Both the position numbers and the translations under genes were made by a program. A stretch of DNA of 64,000 nt from Rhyzopertha dominica. Its lineage: Eukaryota; Arthropoda; Insecta; Coleoptera; Bostrichidae. The stretch is taken from assembly GCA_025024175.1 (NCBI GenBank), contig QCXZ01000041.1, positions 47,425,786 to 47,489,785 of the forward strand, given 5' to 3'. Numbering within the stretch: the first letter of the stretch is position 1; every line of letters starts with the position of its first letter. The notes below the pieces were generated by a model. That model ran no database searches, was not told where the DNA came from, and saw only the letters and a list, made by a program, of their open reading frames with translations. This document shows, piece after piece, positions 34,640-45,700 of this stretch.

Positions 34640-35420
34640 TCTTATTGGCTATCGTCGAATGCTTAACGGGCTCGCTCTTGATACACATGTATTTGTATCT
34701 AGAAAGACACAACCTCTAACTTTTCTAGCATCCTTCAAGGGTCCATTACCACGCACAGTAGGCGCTTTGTTATCCCGGAGCCCCTTCGACAAAAGGCAGC
34801 CTAAGCAATTTGGTGGAACGGAAGAAGGAGCGCCCAAGATATCCAACACCACAGCTTTGGAGACCTCCTAACATATGGCGGTTGTTCGGGCGGAAATCTC
34901 TCAAATTACCCATTGAATGTGTAACACGGGCCCGCCGAAACGTTAGTCGGACCCGGTCGGAATTAATGATTTTCCGAAAGTTTCCGGGAATAAGCCGTAT
35001 AAAACTCATCTCCGTCGGCCCGTGTAATAAAATGAAAACGTTCGAGTTTAGCAGTTTTATAGGTGCTATAGGATATGCTGATCTCCCGGGCGGGTCGGGG
35101 ATTCGAGCGCAAAGTAGCTCAACTTACTTTAGTAGTCCCAGATATCCGTTAATATAAAGTTTCGCTGGGCTTGCCACAATTTTCGGCGCAAGTTTCACGA
35201 GCGATTTTACACATCGAACTTCGGGATCCGCAAGCTCTTCCTTATTAGGGAAATGCAGAGCTCACCGGAGCGTGAATACGACGCCGTCTTAATTTATACG
35301 CATCTGCGGACCAAAAACGGCGCCTTCTGACCTTTGCATGCTCCAAGTGTTTCGCGCGTAGCCTCACGGTTAGAGCCAGACACGATATGTAGGTCTAACC
35401 GACACGACAGACACATTTAG
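34640..35420. promoter_or_regulatory. CpG-rich island, candidate regulatory element
   Basis: GC- and CpG-rich DNA, strongest at about 34860-35350, with GGAATTAATGATTTTCCG (34959-34976) and many CG dinucleotides. Four frames of 60-115 codons overlap on both strands, which is typical of GC-rich DNA and not of one real gene. No domain was recognised. Confidence 0.3.
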
Positions 35421-35534
35421 ATACGACTGAATGCTAAATCTTGTATCTTTAAATATATTTTACGGGTCTGTACTTTAGTCTCACTAACAGTAATCGCCAA
35501 AATAATTAGTATACAGAGGCTTTCAGGAAAACTG

Positions 35535-35834
35535 TTGAAAGTAGCGAGTGACCTTGCTAAAAACATTGACCACTCCCTTGAAAGCTTTTTGGTTCTCTTG
35601 GATTATAGTAAATAAATTATGGTGCTGATGAGCTCACTGTTAAGTAGTTCAGCAGGTTTTTGTAAACAAAAGTGAAAAATGTCATATCTAAAGAAGTAAA
35701 TATAATAAGAGGAGTACTACAAGGAGGCAGTTTAAGTGCTTTATTACTTACTATATTTATTAGCGACTTACTTGACGAACTGGCACCCAATTGCGGTGTC
35801 CACATGTATGCTGACGACACAGCTATAGCATTTT
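35535..35834 (+). pseudogene. LINE reverse transcriptase fragment, interrupted by an inserted element
   Basis: Translation gives SDLAKNIDHSLESFLVLLDY plus SK (motif A, normally LDYSKAFDTIDH, followed here by a stop and a deletion). After a frame change it gives GVLQGGSLSALLLTIFISDL and HMYADDTAIAF with the catalytic YADD. This is a Jockey/CR1-type reverse transcriptase with internal deletion and stops. The reading stops at 35835, where a long inverted-repeat arm begins. Past the far arm, the plus strand at about 38055-38110 reads NLNVKLEKVAV then CSK-W, the part that normally follows YADD. The 2.2-kb insert therefore appears to have split this fragment. Confidence 0.7.
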
Positions 35835-38006
35835 CGCTTGACTTTGGGTGATCAAGCAATAAAAAGGGGGACGACCTCTTCATACGAGCTTATAAAATAT
35901 ACGATACACATTTTTAGATAAGCGCAAAACTAGTGCCGTTAGAAATGCGTTTTCTACCGTAATATAATTTGCTATATTGTGCCAATGACCCTTAACTAAT
36001 CATAGATAAGTTTTTTTTTGCAGTTACTTGTTGGGTTGGGTTGGGTTTAAAGATAAGCGTTCGGATTCCTTTGAAACCAGCGGCTCTGAATCTGGTTACA
36101 TTTCAGTCCTTGTTCGTTTACTCGTATAACAGATTTAAAAAAATGAATTTATACAAACTCTCTAAAGGCTACTCTGAGTGCTCAGAAAATACTGTCGGAT
36201 AGAGGCAAATTTGTGTTAGTTTTGTTCAGAATAATTTGGAAATCATTATCTAACCTTTACAGCGAATTTATGTATGATGAAAAAGTATCGACATTTTAAT
36301 TGCAACTGATGTACATATATAACAAATATTTACGTAATATATATTTTCATGATTCTGAGGAAGAAATAAGTTTGTTTGCATTGCTGGCTAGTACTCCTAA
36401 TCTATTTCTTATAAAGCATGAATTTTGCTTAAGAGGGGAGTTTACCTAGAGCGAAGCGGGTCATTTTAATCACCTACCGCTTTACATTTTACCGAGTATT
36501 CGAAACTTTTTCGAAGTGAAATTTCGACATGGCAATGACAAAAGATGTAGCTACAACGTAGAGTTCGAGTTTTTTCTGAATTTGGTACGGTAATGTAAAT
36601 ATTTGTTGTTATATTTTGCTTAAAAATGCGTATTTTTGGCGAGCTATTTCTCGAAAACTAAGGCACATAAACGAAAAATTCGAACTCCAAGTTGTAGCTA
36701 CATATTTCTTTGTACACCACCAAAAACATGAGCACGATCAATGAGTAAAAACATTCAAAAAAATCTAAAACCGCAAACCCTTTCGCACGAGTCCGTCACA
36801 AGAGCGGAATGCGAATGCCCATCCCCACCAGGTCCGTCGCGTGGTATCCAGTGAACAGTGAGGCTAAGATACAAACCTGTCGGGAATGATCGAGCGATAT
36901 ACGATCTATTCCGATATGACTGGATTTCTAAGATTGTATGTCTAAATACACGTGACAAGTTTAATGTTAAGAGCTCTTTCACATTAATTTACTGTCTGCC
37001 GAAGCAATGGGGAAGCGGAAGGAAAATTATAAATGTTCCTCCAGAAATCATAATCGACATGCAGTTAGAATGAAATGTTATATAGTTCATATTTACATAT
37101 TTTGAATAACCTGGTATAATATCATAATAAGTTACTAATATCATGCTTACTTTTTTATGCACACACCACAGTCAGCAATTTTCCGAATATTAGTTTAGCC
37201 CATCTGTTGCTCGTAGGATCTTTGCGTGATTTCAACCTATCGGCTACCCTCTTACGTCCCATGTCCCGCTGGTAATACGAGTTGCATAGTTTACATTTCT
37301 GCCCGATCGCTCCAAGTAAATGCCCCTCTTAAACTATATTCATTTTAAGAGAGGGCCTATAAGAATAAAAACATTTCGTTTAATATGTTTTATGATCAAA
37401 AACTGATACAAAAATTTTAATTTAACTTAAGTAACCCACAGGATCATTTAAAGTTTCAAATTCAAGGCCTAGGTATCTACAAAATCATTAACATAAAACT
37501 TTTTCAAAGAGATCTGAAATAAGTTTTAAAAGAGAATTATAGTTATATAAATGGCCATATCTTATACTTTGTTGAGTCGTAATGTAGAAATATCTAAATA
37601 ATTACGCGTATAATATAAATTTGCAACAATAATTGTTTATTTCTTTCAAATGTAATTGCCAGAATTGATAAAGAAACTGTAGGTGAAATTTAATAAAAAC
37701 TCAGTGTATTTAATAAAAAAAACATATCCTTTTAAAAGATTTTAAAGTTATTGATTATGCAAAAATAAGCCTTGTATACAAGTGAGCTAAGAGGCATTGT
37801 AACAATATAGCAAATTATAATTATTATATCACGGTAGACCTTTCTTGGAGGCCGGCTTACAGTTTTGGCAGAATATTACTTAAAAACGCATTTCTAACGG
37901 CACTAGTTTTCCTTGTACCTAAAAATGTGTATCGTACATTTTACAAGCTCGTATTAAAAAGGCCTCTCCCTTTTATTGCTTGATCACTCAAAGTCAAAGT
38001 CAAGTG
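35835..38006. mobile_element. Inverted-arm element (about 2.2 kb) nested in a LINE
   Basis: The first arm (35835-35978, CGCTTGACTTTG-GTGATCAAGCAATAAAA inward to TTTGCTATATTGT) recurs as its reverse complement at 37801-38006. The right arm has an extra GACTTTG at its outer end and about 41 bp that the left arm lacks. The 1.8 kb between has no recognisable transposase. A long-armed non-autonomous DNA element fits best. An inverted pair of fragments of one repeat is the alternative. A clear target duplication could not be read because the outermost bases are themselves part of the inverted repeat. Confidence 0.6.
36545..36706. repeat. Internal inverted repeat (hairpin-forming)
   Basis: GATGTAGCTACAACGTAGAG plus the following TTCGAGTTTTT is mirrored by AAAAATTCGAACTCCAAGTT continuing into GTAGCTACAT, about 100 bp apart. 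It lies inside the inverted-arm element and could be the trace of a smaller palindromic repeat. The spacer has the phrase 'gagctatttctcgaaaac', common in insect repeats. Confidence 0.75.
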
Positions 38007-38009
38007 AAT

Positions 38010-38200
38010 ATGTGTCAAGAAAATATCTGAACCTGATTGTGTTATAAGAAATTTGAATGTAAAACTTGAAAAAGTTGCTGTATGATGTAGCAAATAATGG
38101 TTTACTGCCAGACTCATGTAAATTGGTTGCAATGTGTATCAATTCTCAGTGGTATATGGTAAACTAAAAACAATATATGTGTTGTTAATCGTCGATCTTC
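38010..38200 (+). pseudogene. Continuation of the split LINE fragment (probable)
   Basis: Just beyond the right arm the plus strand reads NLNVKLEKVAV, stop, CSK, stop, W. This corresponds to the L-N-x-x-L-E-K-V-x-x-W-C-x-x-N segment that follows YADD in LINE reverse transcriptases. After this the similarity fades. The assignment depends on about 15 residues and on position. Confidence 0.4.
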
Positions 38201-39555
38201 GCGCAAGCTACCCGCTTTTGCAAACACCGACAAGGAGGACTTCCACAACAGCACGTATTTACAATGGATTTATAATACAGTTTTATTCCAAAGGAAAATG
38301 GGAATGGTACAAATAATTCAATGACTAATAATAATGACTTTTACAAAATTTGCTACCTGCCTACTACTTATCTCTATATATCAAACGTTCAGTGATTCCA
38401 ACAATATGGACGGAAACAAACGTTACCATCAGAAACAAAATGGTTCCTGGTCAATGCACTTGTCTTCTCACATTTAGTCTACTATAATTTCATAACACAA
38501 TAGTTTAAACTTCAGGTGACTCAAAATACCTGCCTTTGATATGAAGATAGGCAAAACATAAGTATTTTCCAACCCATTTTAAAAATTATCTTGAGGGGGA
38601 AAGATTTTATAGACGCACTGTATATGAATTAACCAGACTCGGTAGTAAAATAGGAATGTCGTATTTGCAGAAAAAAATCATGCGAAACGCAGTTATTAAA
38701 ACGTTGCAGTTGCATATTTAATAGACTTTAATTCAGTAGTGTTTGATTACATATCAATATCCTGCAGCATTTTGAAATTATACGGGAAATATTGGAATGA
38801 AAAATGATAGCAGGACAAGTTTTCCAAACATAACCGCAATTAGCGAAATGAGTGCTCGCTTTTTTGTTGCACATTTCCCTTTTAATTTTACCACATACTA
38901 ACATTTCCTGCCTGTGGACGTAAATATTGACATAGTTTTTTCATTATCACGTGTATTAGATGCCAAGGTCTTGAGCTTTGGAAAATCCATCATATTTAAA
39001 AGCCACAGCCTATAATAATAAATAACCTTGATCCAAAATCACACAGACCTACCTAAGTGATACTTAAATGCAGCTCGAAATCTCGAAATGCCAAACACGA
39101 AATCGTCATTTGTCCTTATTATCCAGTTCTTCAATCTTGAATTGTTAAAATCACACGCTACGGTAGCTATATCCACTTTGTGGCCGTTCTAGATAGTCAA
39201 CAGCGATACGTTTCAGCAACTACATGAATACACGGAAAATTAAAACAAATCGTTCGATTCCATGACATTAACTCCTTTTAATATCGTTTTGATTAATGAC
39301 CTCCTTGCGTTACTTCCATCAATAAAAATGAGATGTGTACACATTGCATGTAAACACGTCACTTTACGGCACTGGACTAATAATTTCAGGGGTTGCACAA
39401 GGACTGGAGCGCGAAGATTAGAATGACTGGTTTCGTGCAGTTTTGCAGTATATAATCAAGATCTTAGATTGCTCAAAATATATGAAATATGGATATTGAG
39501 GAAAAATGTTATTTGTGAGATAGCTGTATTGTTTTGGAACCAGAGGTGTGCGGTG
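38201..39555. other. Non-coding DNA, nothing recognised
   Basis: No domain-bearing frame. The 90-codon plus-strand frame near 39469-39741 overlaps the 3' region of the minus-strand LINE relic and is a shadow. Confidence 0.45.
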
Positions 39556-39559
39556 AAGT

Positions 39560-40620
39560 TTGAAAGGGAAGCAGTTTTAAAAGACTTACCACTAATTAAG
39601 AACCAGAATTTTTCTTGTAACACTATTTTGCTTCATCTGTTGCAAATGAGTTCTCAAGTCTTCCTCTCCTTTTTCTTAACAATTCTTCTCCTTTCGAAAA
39701 AATGTACCTTCCCTGTTATCACAATGCTTCTAGGTCTTTAAAGTGGTGTCTGGTCGTATTGAACATTTGTGAAAGAAGTTGTGGAACAACTAGGATGTTT
39801 TGTTTTCCAATGACATAATAAACCTTTGAACACTAAAAGCATAATCTTGTGAAATAGGCTAGCTGCGTGAAGTTTTATTCTTTGCTTCATATCAAGCCAC
39901 GGGATTAATGTTGACAGCTTCGTATACTATGTATTAGTCTTAGACTGGAGTTTTGAACCGTTTGAATTCTTTGCGACGTGACAAAATCGAAGCAGGGTCC
40001 ATATACAGAATCGGCATGATTAAGTATTGATAAAATTAATGTTTACACATAAAAAGTTTTTGTGGCCAACATTTTACGCACATTAACAATTGTTTTTAAA
40101 TTCACAACAGCTTTAGGAATTGAATGAGCTTCATGTAAACGATCAGTAAATTTCAGAATTTCATTATCAACAGAAATATTTCAGTTTTGCAATAACTGCT
40201 CACGTATCTTGGGTTCTGATAGCTTATCAAGAAGTATTAGTTTAGATTTTTCGGGAATTGATAACTAACTCAATGGTAATTTTATGATTGATATAGTCCA
40301 CCTCGTATTTATTGAATAGTACATTATGTGTGTATCTTCCGAATAAAGATGGTAATCTTAGATAAGCCATGATCCCACATCATCGTCCATTCTTTCAACC
40401 ATCATACCAAGTTTGTAGTAATGGACGTGGCAGGCAAAAGTCCACAACTACGTAGATTTTGTAAATGAATTCCATAATTCGGTTTGCTATAGTATTCTCT
40501 ATGATTTTAGATATCACCCCTATTGTAAAATTTGTTATTTGATAAGCAATTATTTGAAATTTAAGAATGTTGTTTGTATTTTTTACCATTACCTATTTAA
40601 CTTGATATACCATCCAACTT
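39560..40620 (-). pseudogene. Decayed LINE reverse transcriptase, minus strand
   Basis: Near 40467-40511 the minus strand reads SKIIENTIANRIMEFIYK, matching the early reverse-transcriptase motif SKIFEK-x-x-x-NRLM-F. Further along, at about 39915-40060, one frame reads RKMLATKTFYV, a stop, then LILSILNHADSVYGPCFDFV and TSQRIQTVQNSSLRLIHSI. This is the C-terminal LINE region (LILS-F-Y-D-VYG, RIQ-VQNSCLRFI). The catalytic core between them is deleted or unrecognisable, and the frame has several stops. The next about 350 bp toward 39560 have weak family-like traces (LHAASLFHKI). It is an old copy, distinct from the LINE at 41121-41850. Confidence 0.7.
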
Positions 40621-41120
40621 TGTTTGGTTTTAATTTAGTATTTTTCAATATCTTGTTGGCGCTTTTTAAAAAAATTTCGTGAAGTTGTCTTAACTCCTAC
40701 CTAACGCGTGTCCATTTTCTTCAACTGTTAACAAGACATCCAGTTGTTGTTCTTAGACGTCCACTTCTAAGTAGATATTTTATTTGACGAAACACTTTAC
40801 ATCTTTAACATCATATCTGACTGCGTTTATATTATTTGGTTGTAGTTTTTTTTATTCTGGGCCCAGCAACGCAAAAATATACTGGGCGTTCTATATAAAA
40901 ACAAAGTTTAATTATTTATTTGTTTATATACAGAAGCACAAACAGGACGAACTTAAAACAGTGCTTACAACTTATTCAATAATGAAATTAACATAGTATA
41001 GAATAAACCACACCGGAAAACAGAAACTATTAAGATGTAAAATTAATACCTAATTAACACCTAATTTATGATTATAACATTATGTAATAAGTACCAAGAT
41101 ACAAAAGGAAAAGAACGAAC
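40621..41120 (-). other. AT-rich DNA, probable 3' UTR of the LINE at 41121-41850
   Basis: Non-coding. On the minus strand an AAATAAATAATT stretch (about 40911-40922) could hold the polyadenylation signal of the LINE fragment just upstream. The rest has no recognisable content. Confidence 0.35.
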
Positions 41121-41850
41121 TTATTGGTGAAGCACATTAAAAATTTTTCTCCTAAATGAGTATACAGAATCACTAAATATATCAACTTCAAGTGATGGAT
41201 TAGTTAGCCTGCTTAATGAATTGTAGGACTTTATACTTCTAAGAAGTGGGGAGTTTGCATATGCATTAGTGACATGTACTGGTACATAAAACAAATTATG
41301 AGACCTAGTGTTATACATAGAAGGCACCGAAATATTCAACATACCCAAAAGTGTTCATGTATAAGATCAGTACTCTGCAGATTCAGATGTTCTGAATCCT
41401 TTCAAGGCTATTAACGTACACAATATATTGGAGATTCCAAATAACCGAAGCATAGTTCAGAATGCTATTGACGTAACCCATGAACAAAGAATTAAAAGAT
41501 TTCCATTTTCAAAATTCAAAACAAACTCTAAAAATAAATCCTAGACTATTATTTGACTTCCTTACAATATGAGAAATATGTTCACTAAATAGCATCTTTG
41601 AATCAAATACAACACACACGTCTCTAATTAAATTTACCCTATTTAACAAGCTACTGTTTATACTATAATCAAATTTTATAATGCTCTTATTCCTGGTAAA
41701 TGATATCGTGCAACATTTATCAATGTTAAAAAAGGCTATTACTCTGGCAGTACGATTTCAGCCTTTCAGTATCCTCCTGGAGAAGCCTGCAGTTGTCTAT
41801 AGAAGAAACGCAACGATAGATTTTTAAATCATCAGCATACATTAAAAATT
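41121..41850 (-). pseudogene. LINE reverse transcriptase, 5'-truncated and decayed
   Basis: On the minus strand the copy starts right at the catalytic motif MYADDLKIYRCVSS (YADD codons 41828-41839). It continues with NCRLLQEDTERLKSYCQSNS, a LFLNIDKC-type segment after one frameshift, SFTRNKSIIKFDY, LIRDVCVVFDSKMLFSEHI and LGFIFRVCFEF. It ends with a C-terminal frame (41121-41348) containing TRSHNLFYVPVHVTNAYANS and FRRKIFNVLHQ. This order is diagnostic for an insect Jockey/CR1/R1-group LINE. Stops and one or more frameshifts are present. Everything upstream of YADD is missing, the usual result of incomplete reverse transcription. Confidence 0.85.
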
Positions 41851-42372
41851 TGAATGTTTGAAACAATATGTCAAACAAAACAAATATGATTCAAATCACG
41901 CAAGAAGAGAATCACATACACCAATGTTTTCGTTTATTATACGCAAACGACCAGAATTGTTTTGGCTCCACGCCAATTTTTCGTTCAACGTTTTCAATGT
42001 AATTCCTATAGTCATTGTTAAGCTGGACGATATTTCCAGTATCATTATTAAGTTCTTTATTTTTCCCTATACATATACCACCATAGCCAATTTAGAAACC
42101 AAATTTAGGAACGTTATTAGAAAAGACCCTGTATAATTAGCTGCATTTAGTTGGTAAATCAGAGTAATCCTTATAGCTTTCTTATGAAAGGCAAATGATT
42201 AGCACAAATGGGGCTAAGACGGCGTGAACGCTGTTGTTGATAAGTCTTAAAATATCAATAATAGTCAGTTATAGTTTTTATTCTTATGTCTCAATAATAA
42301 AAATGAATCAAGTGCAGTCCAAAATGTAACGTTATTATAGATTTACTCTTTGTTGACGTAATGAAGCTATGC
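41851..42372. other. AT-rich non-coding DNA left of the BEL element
   Basis: No gene recognised. If the BEL insertion is removed, this DNA joins the candidate host exon at 48541. The exon stop codon TAG would lie at about 42367-42369 on the minus strand and this region would be its 3' UTR. Confidence 0.45.
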
Positions 42373-42377
42373 CTTAT
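42373..42377. repeat. Target site duplication, left (CTTAT)
   Basis: The five bases CTTAT directly outside the left LTR match those outside the right LTR (48536-48540). Confidence 0.93.
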
Positions 42378-42607
42378 TGTTGGGATTGCTTGAAGAAATA
42401 ATCGATACGATTAGTTGACTGTAGTTTAATAAATGTAATGGAATACAAACTGCTACGATATATAAACTATGCACTGTTCGCTTGATGGCTGACCATTGAC
42501 AGACGAGCGACGACTCTTCTATCGCGTCGGCACCAGCTAGAGTTGACCACNTCGTGTACGTTCGCCACTTTCCGACCAGTATTTAAAACTAATTTATTAT
42601 TCGACCA
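42378..42607 (-). repeat. 3' LTR of the BEL element
   Basis: 230 bp. On the plus strand it begins TGTTGGGATT and ends TTCGACCA, so it has TG...CA termini. It contains a TATA-like TATATAAA (42459-42466 on plus; TTTATATA on the coding strand) and an ATTAAA polyadenylation-like signal downstream in the coding direction. It matches the other LTR at every base except the N at 42551. Confidence 0.97.
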
Positions 42608-42620
42608 CACTTCCCGCCTT
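42608..42620 (-). other. Polypurine tract
   Basis: The coding strand reads AAGGCGGGAAGTG immediately before the 3' LTR. This is the expected RNase H-resistant primer for second-strand synthesis. Confidence 0.75.
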
Positions 42621-42781
42621 GAACGAATGTTCAATACCATGACATGAAATTAGCATACATAGAGGTGAGTTAATTTACATACATATACAAGGTAAGTATA
42701 ATACATTCATAGTATAAGTAATCAGTATAACAAGAACATAGTATATATTGCATAGAATTAATATTTGTATTTATTTGTTTC

Positions 42782-45700
42782 TTAGTTATCGTCTGTGATA
42801 GGAAGTGGACATAACTTGGACACCGCTCGTTTGTACACCCCCTTGTTCGTTCTCACGCTGACCACACGCACCACTCCGTCACCACCTGGATGTAGGTCTT
42901 CGATGCGTCCCAGAAGCCATCGATATGTTGGAATGTTGTCCTGCTTGATGAGCACCAGTTCACCAAGCTGGAGGTTCCTGTTGCCGGTTCTCCATTTGCC
43001 CCTCTGTTGCAGGGTGTTGAGGTAGTCCTTGGACCACCTTGTCCAAAAATTTTGATGAAGAGCTTGTAGTAGTTCGAATCGGGATTGTCGATTAGTTGGG
43101 GTAGTCCGCCGGTCTACATCTGGCAAACTGGTTAATGGCCTTCCAATTAGAAAATGGGCAGGAGTCAAAGGTTGAAAGTCATTAGGATCTGATGACATAG
43201 GATATAATGGTCTGGAATTAAGGGTTGCCTCAATTTGGATAAGAATTGTATAAAATTCTTCATATGTAAGTTTAGTGTCTTTTAAAACTCTATATAAATG
43301 AAACTTTACTTGTTTAACAGCGGATTCCCACAAACCACCGAAGTGTGGTGAGTTGGGAGGAATAAATTTCCATGAAATAGATTCTTTTGAGCACCAATCA
43401 ATAATAGAATTTTCCTGCATAGTTAAGAAATTTTGTAATTCTTGTAAATAATTTTTTGCACCTTGAAAATTGGTGCCATTGTCTGACCAAATTTGGGAGG
43501 GCTTACCTCTCCTTGAAATAAATCGTCTCAATAATGCTAGGAATGATTCAGTGCTTAAATCTGTAGCTAACTCTAAATGAATGGCCTTACTTGTAAAACA
43601 AATGAAAACACAGATGTACCCTTTTTGTAATTTACATCCACGGCCTTTCCTATCTTTCAAAAGAAATGGACCTGCATAATCGATTCCAATAATGTTAAAT
43701 GGGCTTGTAATATTGACCCTTTCTGATGGAAGATCAGCCATAATAGGAGAATTGGATTTTGGATTTAATTTAAAACAAGTTATGCAAGAACGGGTGATCT
43801 TCTTTGCAATGCCCATTCCTGCAGTGGGCCAAAAATTCTGACGCACAGTGGCTAGCAACAATTGAGGACCTGCATGTTGCAACTCAAGATGAAGGTGTTC
43901 AAAAATCAATTTTGTTAAGACATGTTTACCATCAATCAGTAGTGGATGTTGTGAATCATATGTTAATTTTGCATTTTTTAACCTGCCTCCTACCCTTATT
44001 AAACCATCTTTATCAATAAAAGGAGATAAGGCAGTTAAACGATTCGCTCTGTTTAAAGAATCACTCTTTAATTTTGATATTTCTGGGGAATAACATTCAT
44101 ACTGAGCAATTTTGACAAGTCTTTTCATGCTTTGATCTAGCTCAATAGGTGATAGTGCACCAGAAATTCTTGCATTTTTGTTTGCCTTTGCATTTGAAAT
44201 AAACCTGAGGCAGTAAGCCATAACACGTTTAATTTTGTGGAATTTTGAAAATTTATGAAATGGAAATGACATTGGTTTTGAACTGATAGTAGTCAAACAG
44301 TGTTTTTTGAGTTCAGGTATGTCATCTGTCTTCTTGAAATTGGATTTATTAGAAAAATTGTAATTTGAAGCTTGCAAGTATTCCGGACCGTGCCACCAAA
44401 GATTAGAATCTAAAATTTGCTTGGGAAGTACTCCTCGAGATGCAAGATCGGCTGGATTCTGACTTGTAGGCACGTAAAACCAATCAGATACTGAACTTGA
44501 AGTTTGAATCTGACTCACTCTATTTGCAACAAATGTTTGTAACCGACTGGGTTCTGTGTTTAACCAGCACAATACTACCTGAGAATCAGTCCAGTAAAAA
44601 TATTTTGCTGATTTTATCATGCAATTAATTACTTGTTGCATGAGTTTGATTAATAAAAGTGCTGCGCAAAGCTCTAATCTAGGAATAGAGATTGTTTTAA
44701 TAGGAGCAACTTTTGTTTTTGCACACAACAAATTTACTGCAACGTTATTTTCTGAATTGATACTCTTTACATAAATACATGCTGCATATGCGTCCTTGGA
44801 AGCGTCACAATAACCATGTATTTCAATACTAGTGTGGTTCTTGCAACTAACATGTCTGGGAATTTGAAGAAGGTTTAATACCACCAATTGAGATCTTAGT
44901 TGAAACCACTTTTCTTTTATTTTATCTGGCACTGGTTCATCCCAGGCCAACTTTTGCAACCATAATGATTGTATCATAATTTTTGCAATAATGGTACATG
45001 CGCTTACCATGCCAAGAGGATCGTATATCTGTGCAATTTCAGAAAGAATTTGACGTTTTGTGATTTTGTTTGATATGTTGCTTTCGCTGATTTTATAAGA
45101 AAGTATGTCTTGATTGCTATCCCATAAAATTCCTAAAGTCCTACAAGTTTGATCTTTCCCTATTGAGAGAATACCATTACTTGTTTTTGATGAGCCACCA
45201 ACTACATCCACAATTTTAGGATTACTTGATATCCATTTGCGAAGATTGAAACAACCCTGCTTCAACATGGTGTCTAATTCTTGGCATGTATTGGCGAGTT
45301 CTTCTAGACTGTCTGAACCAGTGAGAACATCATCTACATAGGTGTCATGTAGAATTATTGATGAAGCCTTCGGGTGTTTGTTTTGGTTTTGAATTGCCAA
45401 TTCATTGAGACATCGAATTGCTAAGTATGGGGCTGAGCTTGTACCAAAAGTAACTGTATTCAATTGGTATGTTTGCAGAGAATCTTCAGGATTGTCTCTC
45501 CAAATGATGTTTTGCAAATGTCTATCATTGGGGTGAACTAGGATTTGTCGATACATTTTTTCTATGTCTGCTGAAACGACATAGGAATGTTGTCGAAAGC
45601 GAATTAGAATGCCAATTAGATCATTTTGTATTTTGGGGCCTATGTATTGAATGTCGTTCAATGAAATTCCTGAACTGGTAGGACAAGAAGCGTCAAAGAC

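Noticed and set aside
34640..35160. Four overlapping 60-115-codon frames on both strands
   Set aside because: Overlap on both strands is expected in GC-rich non-coding DNA; none has protein family character.
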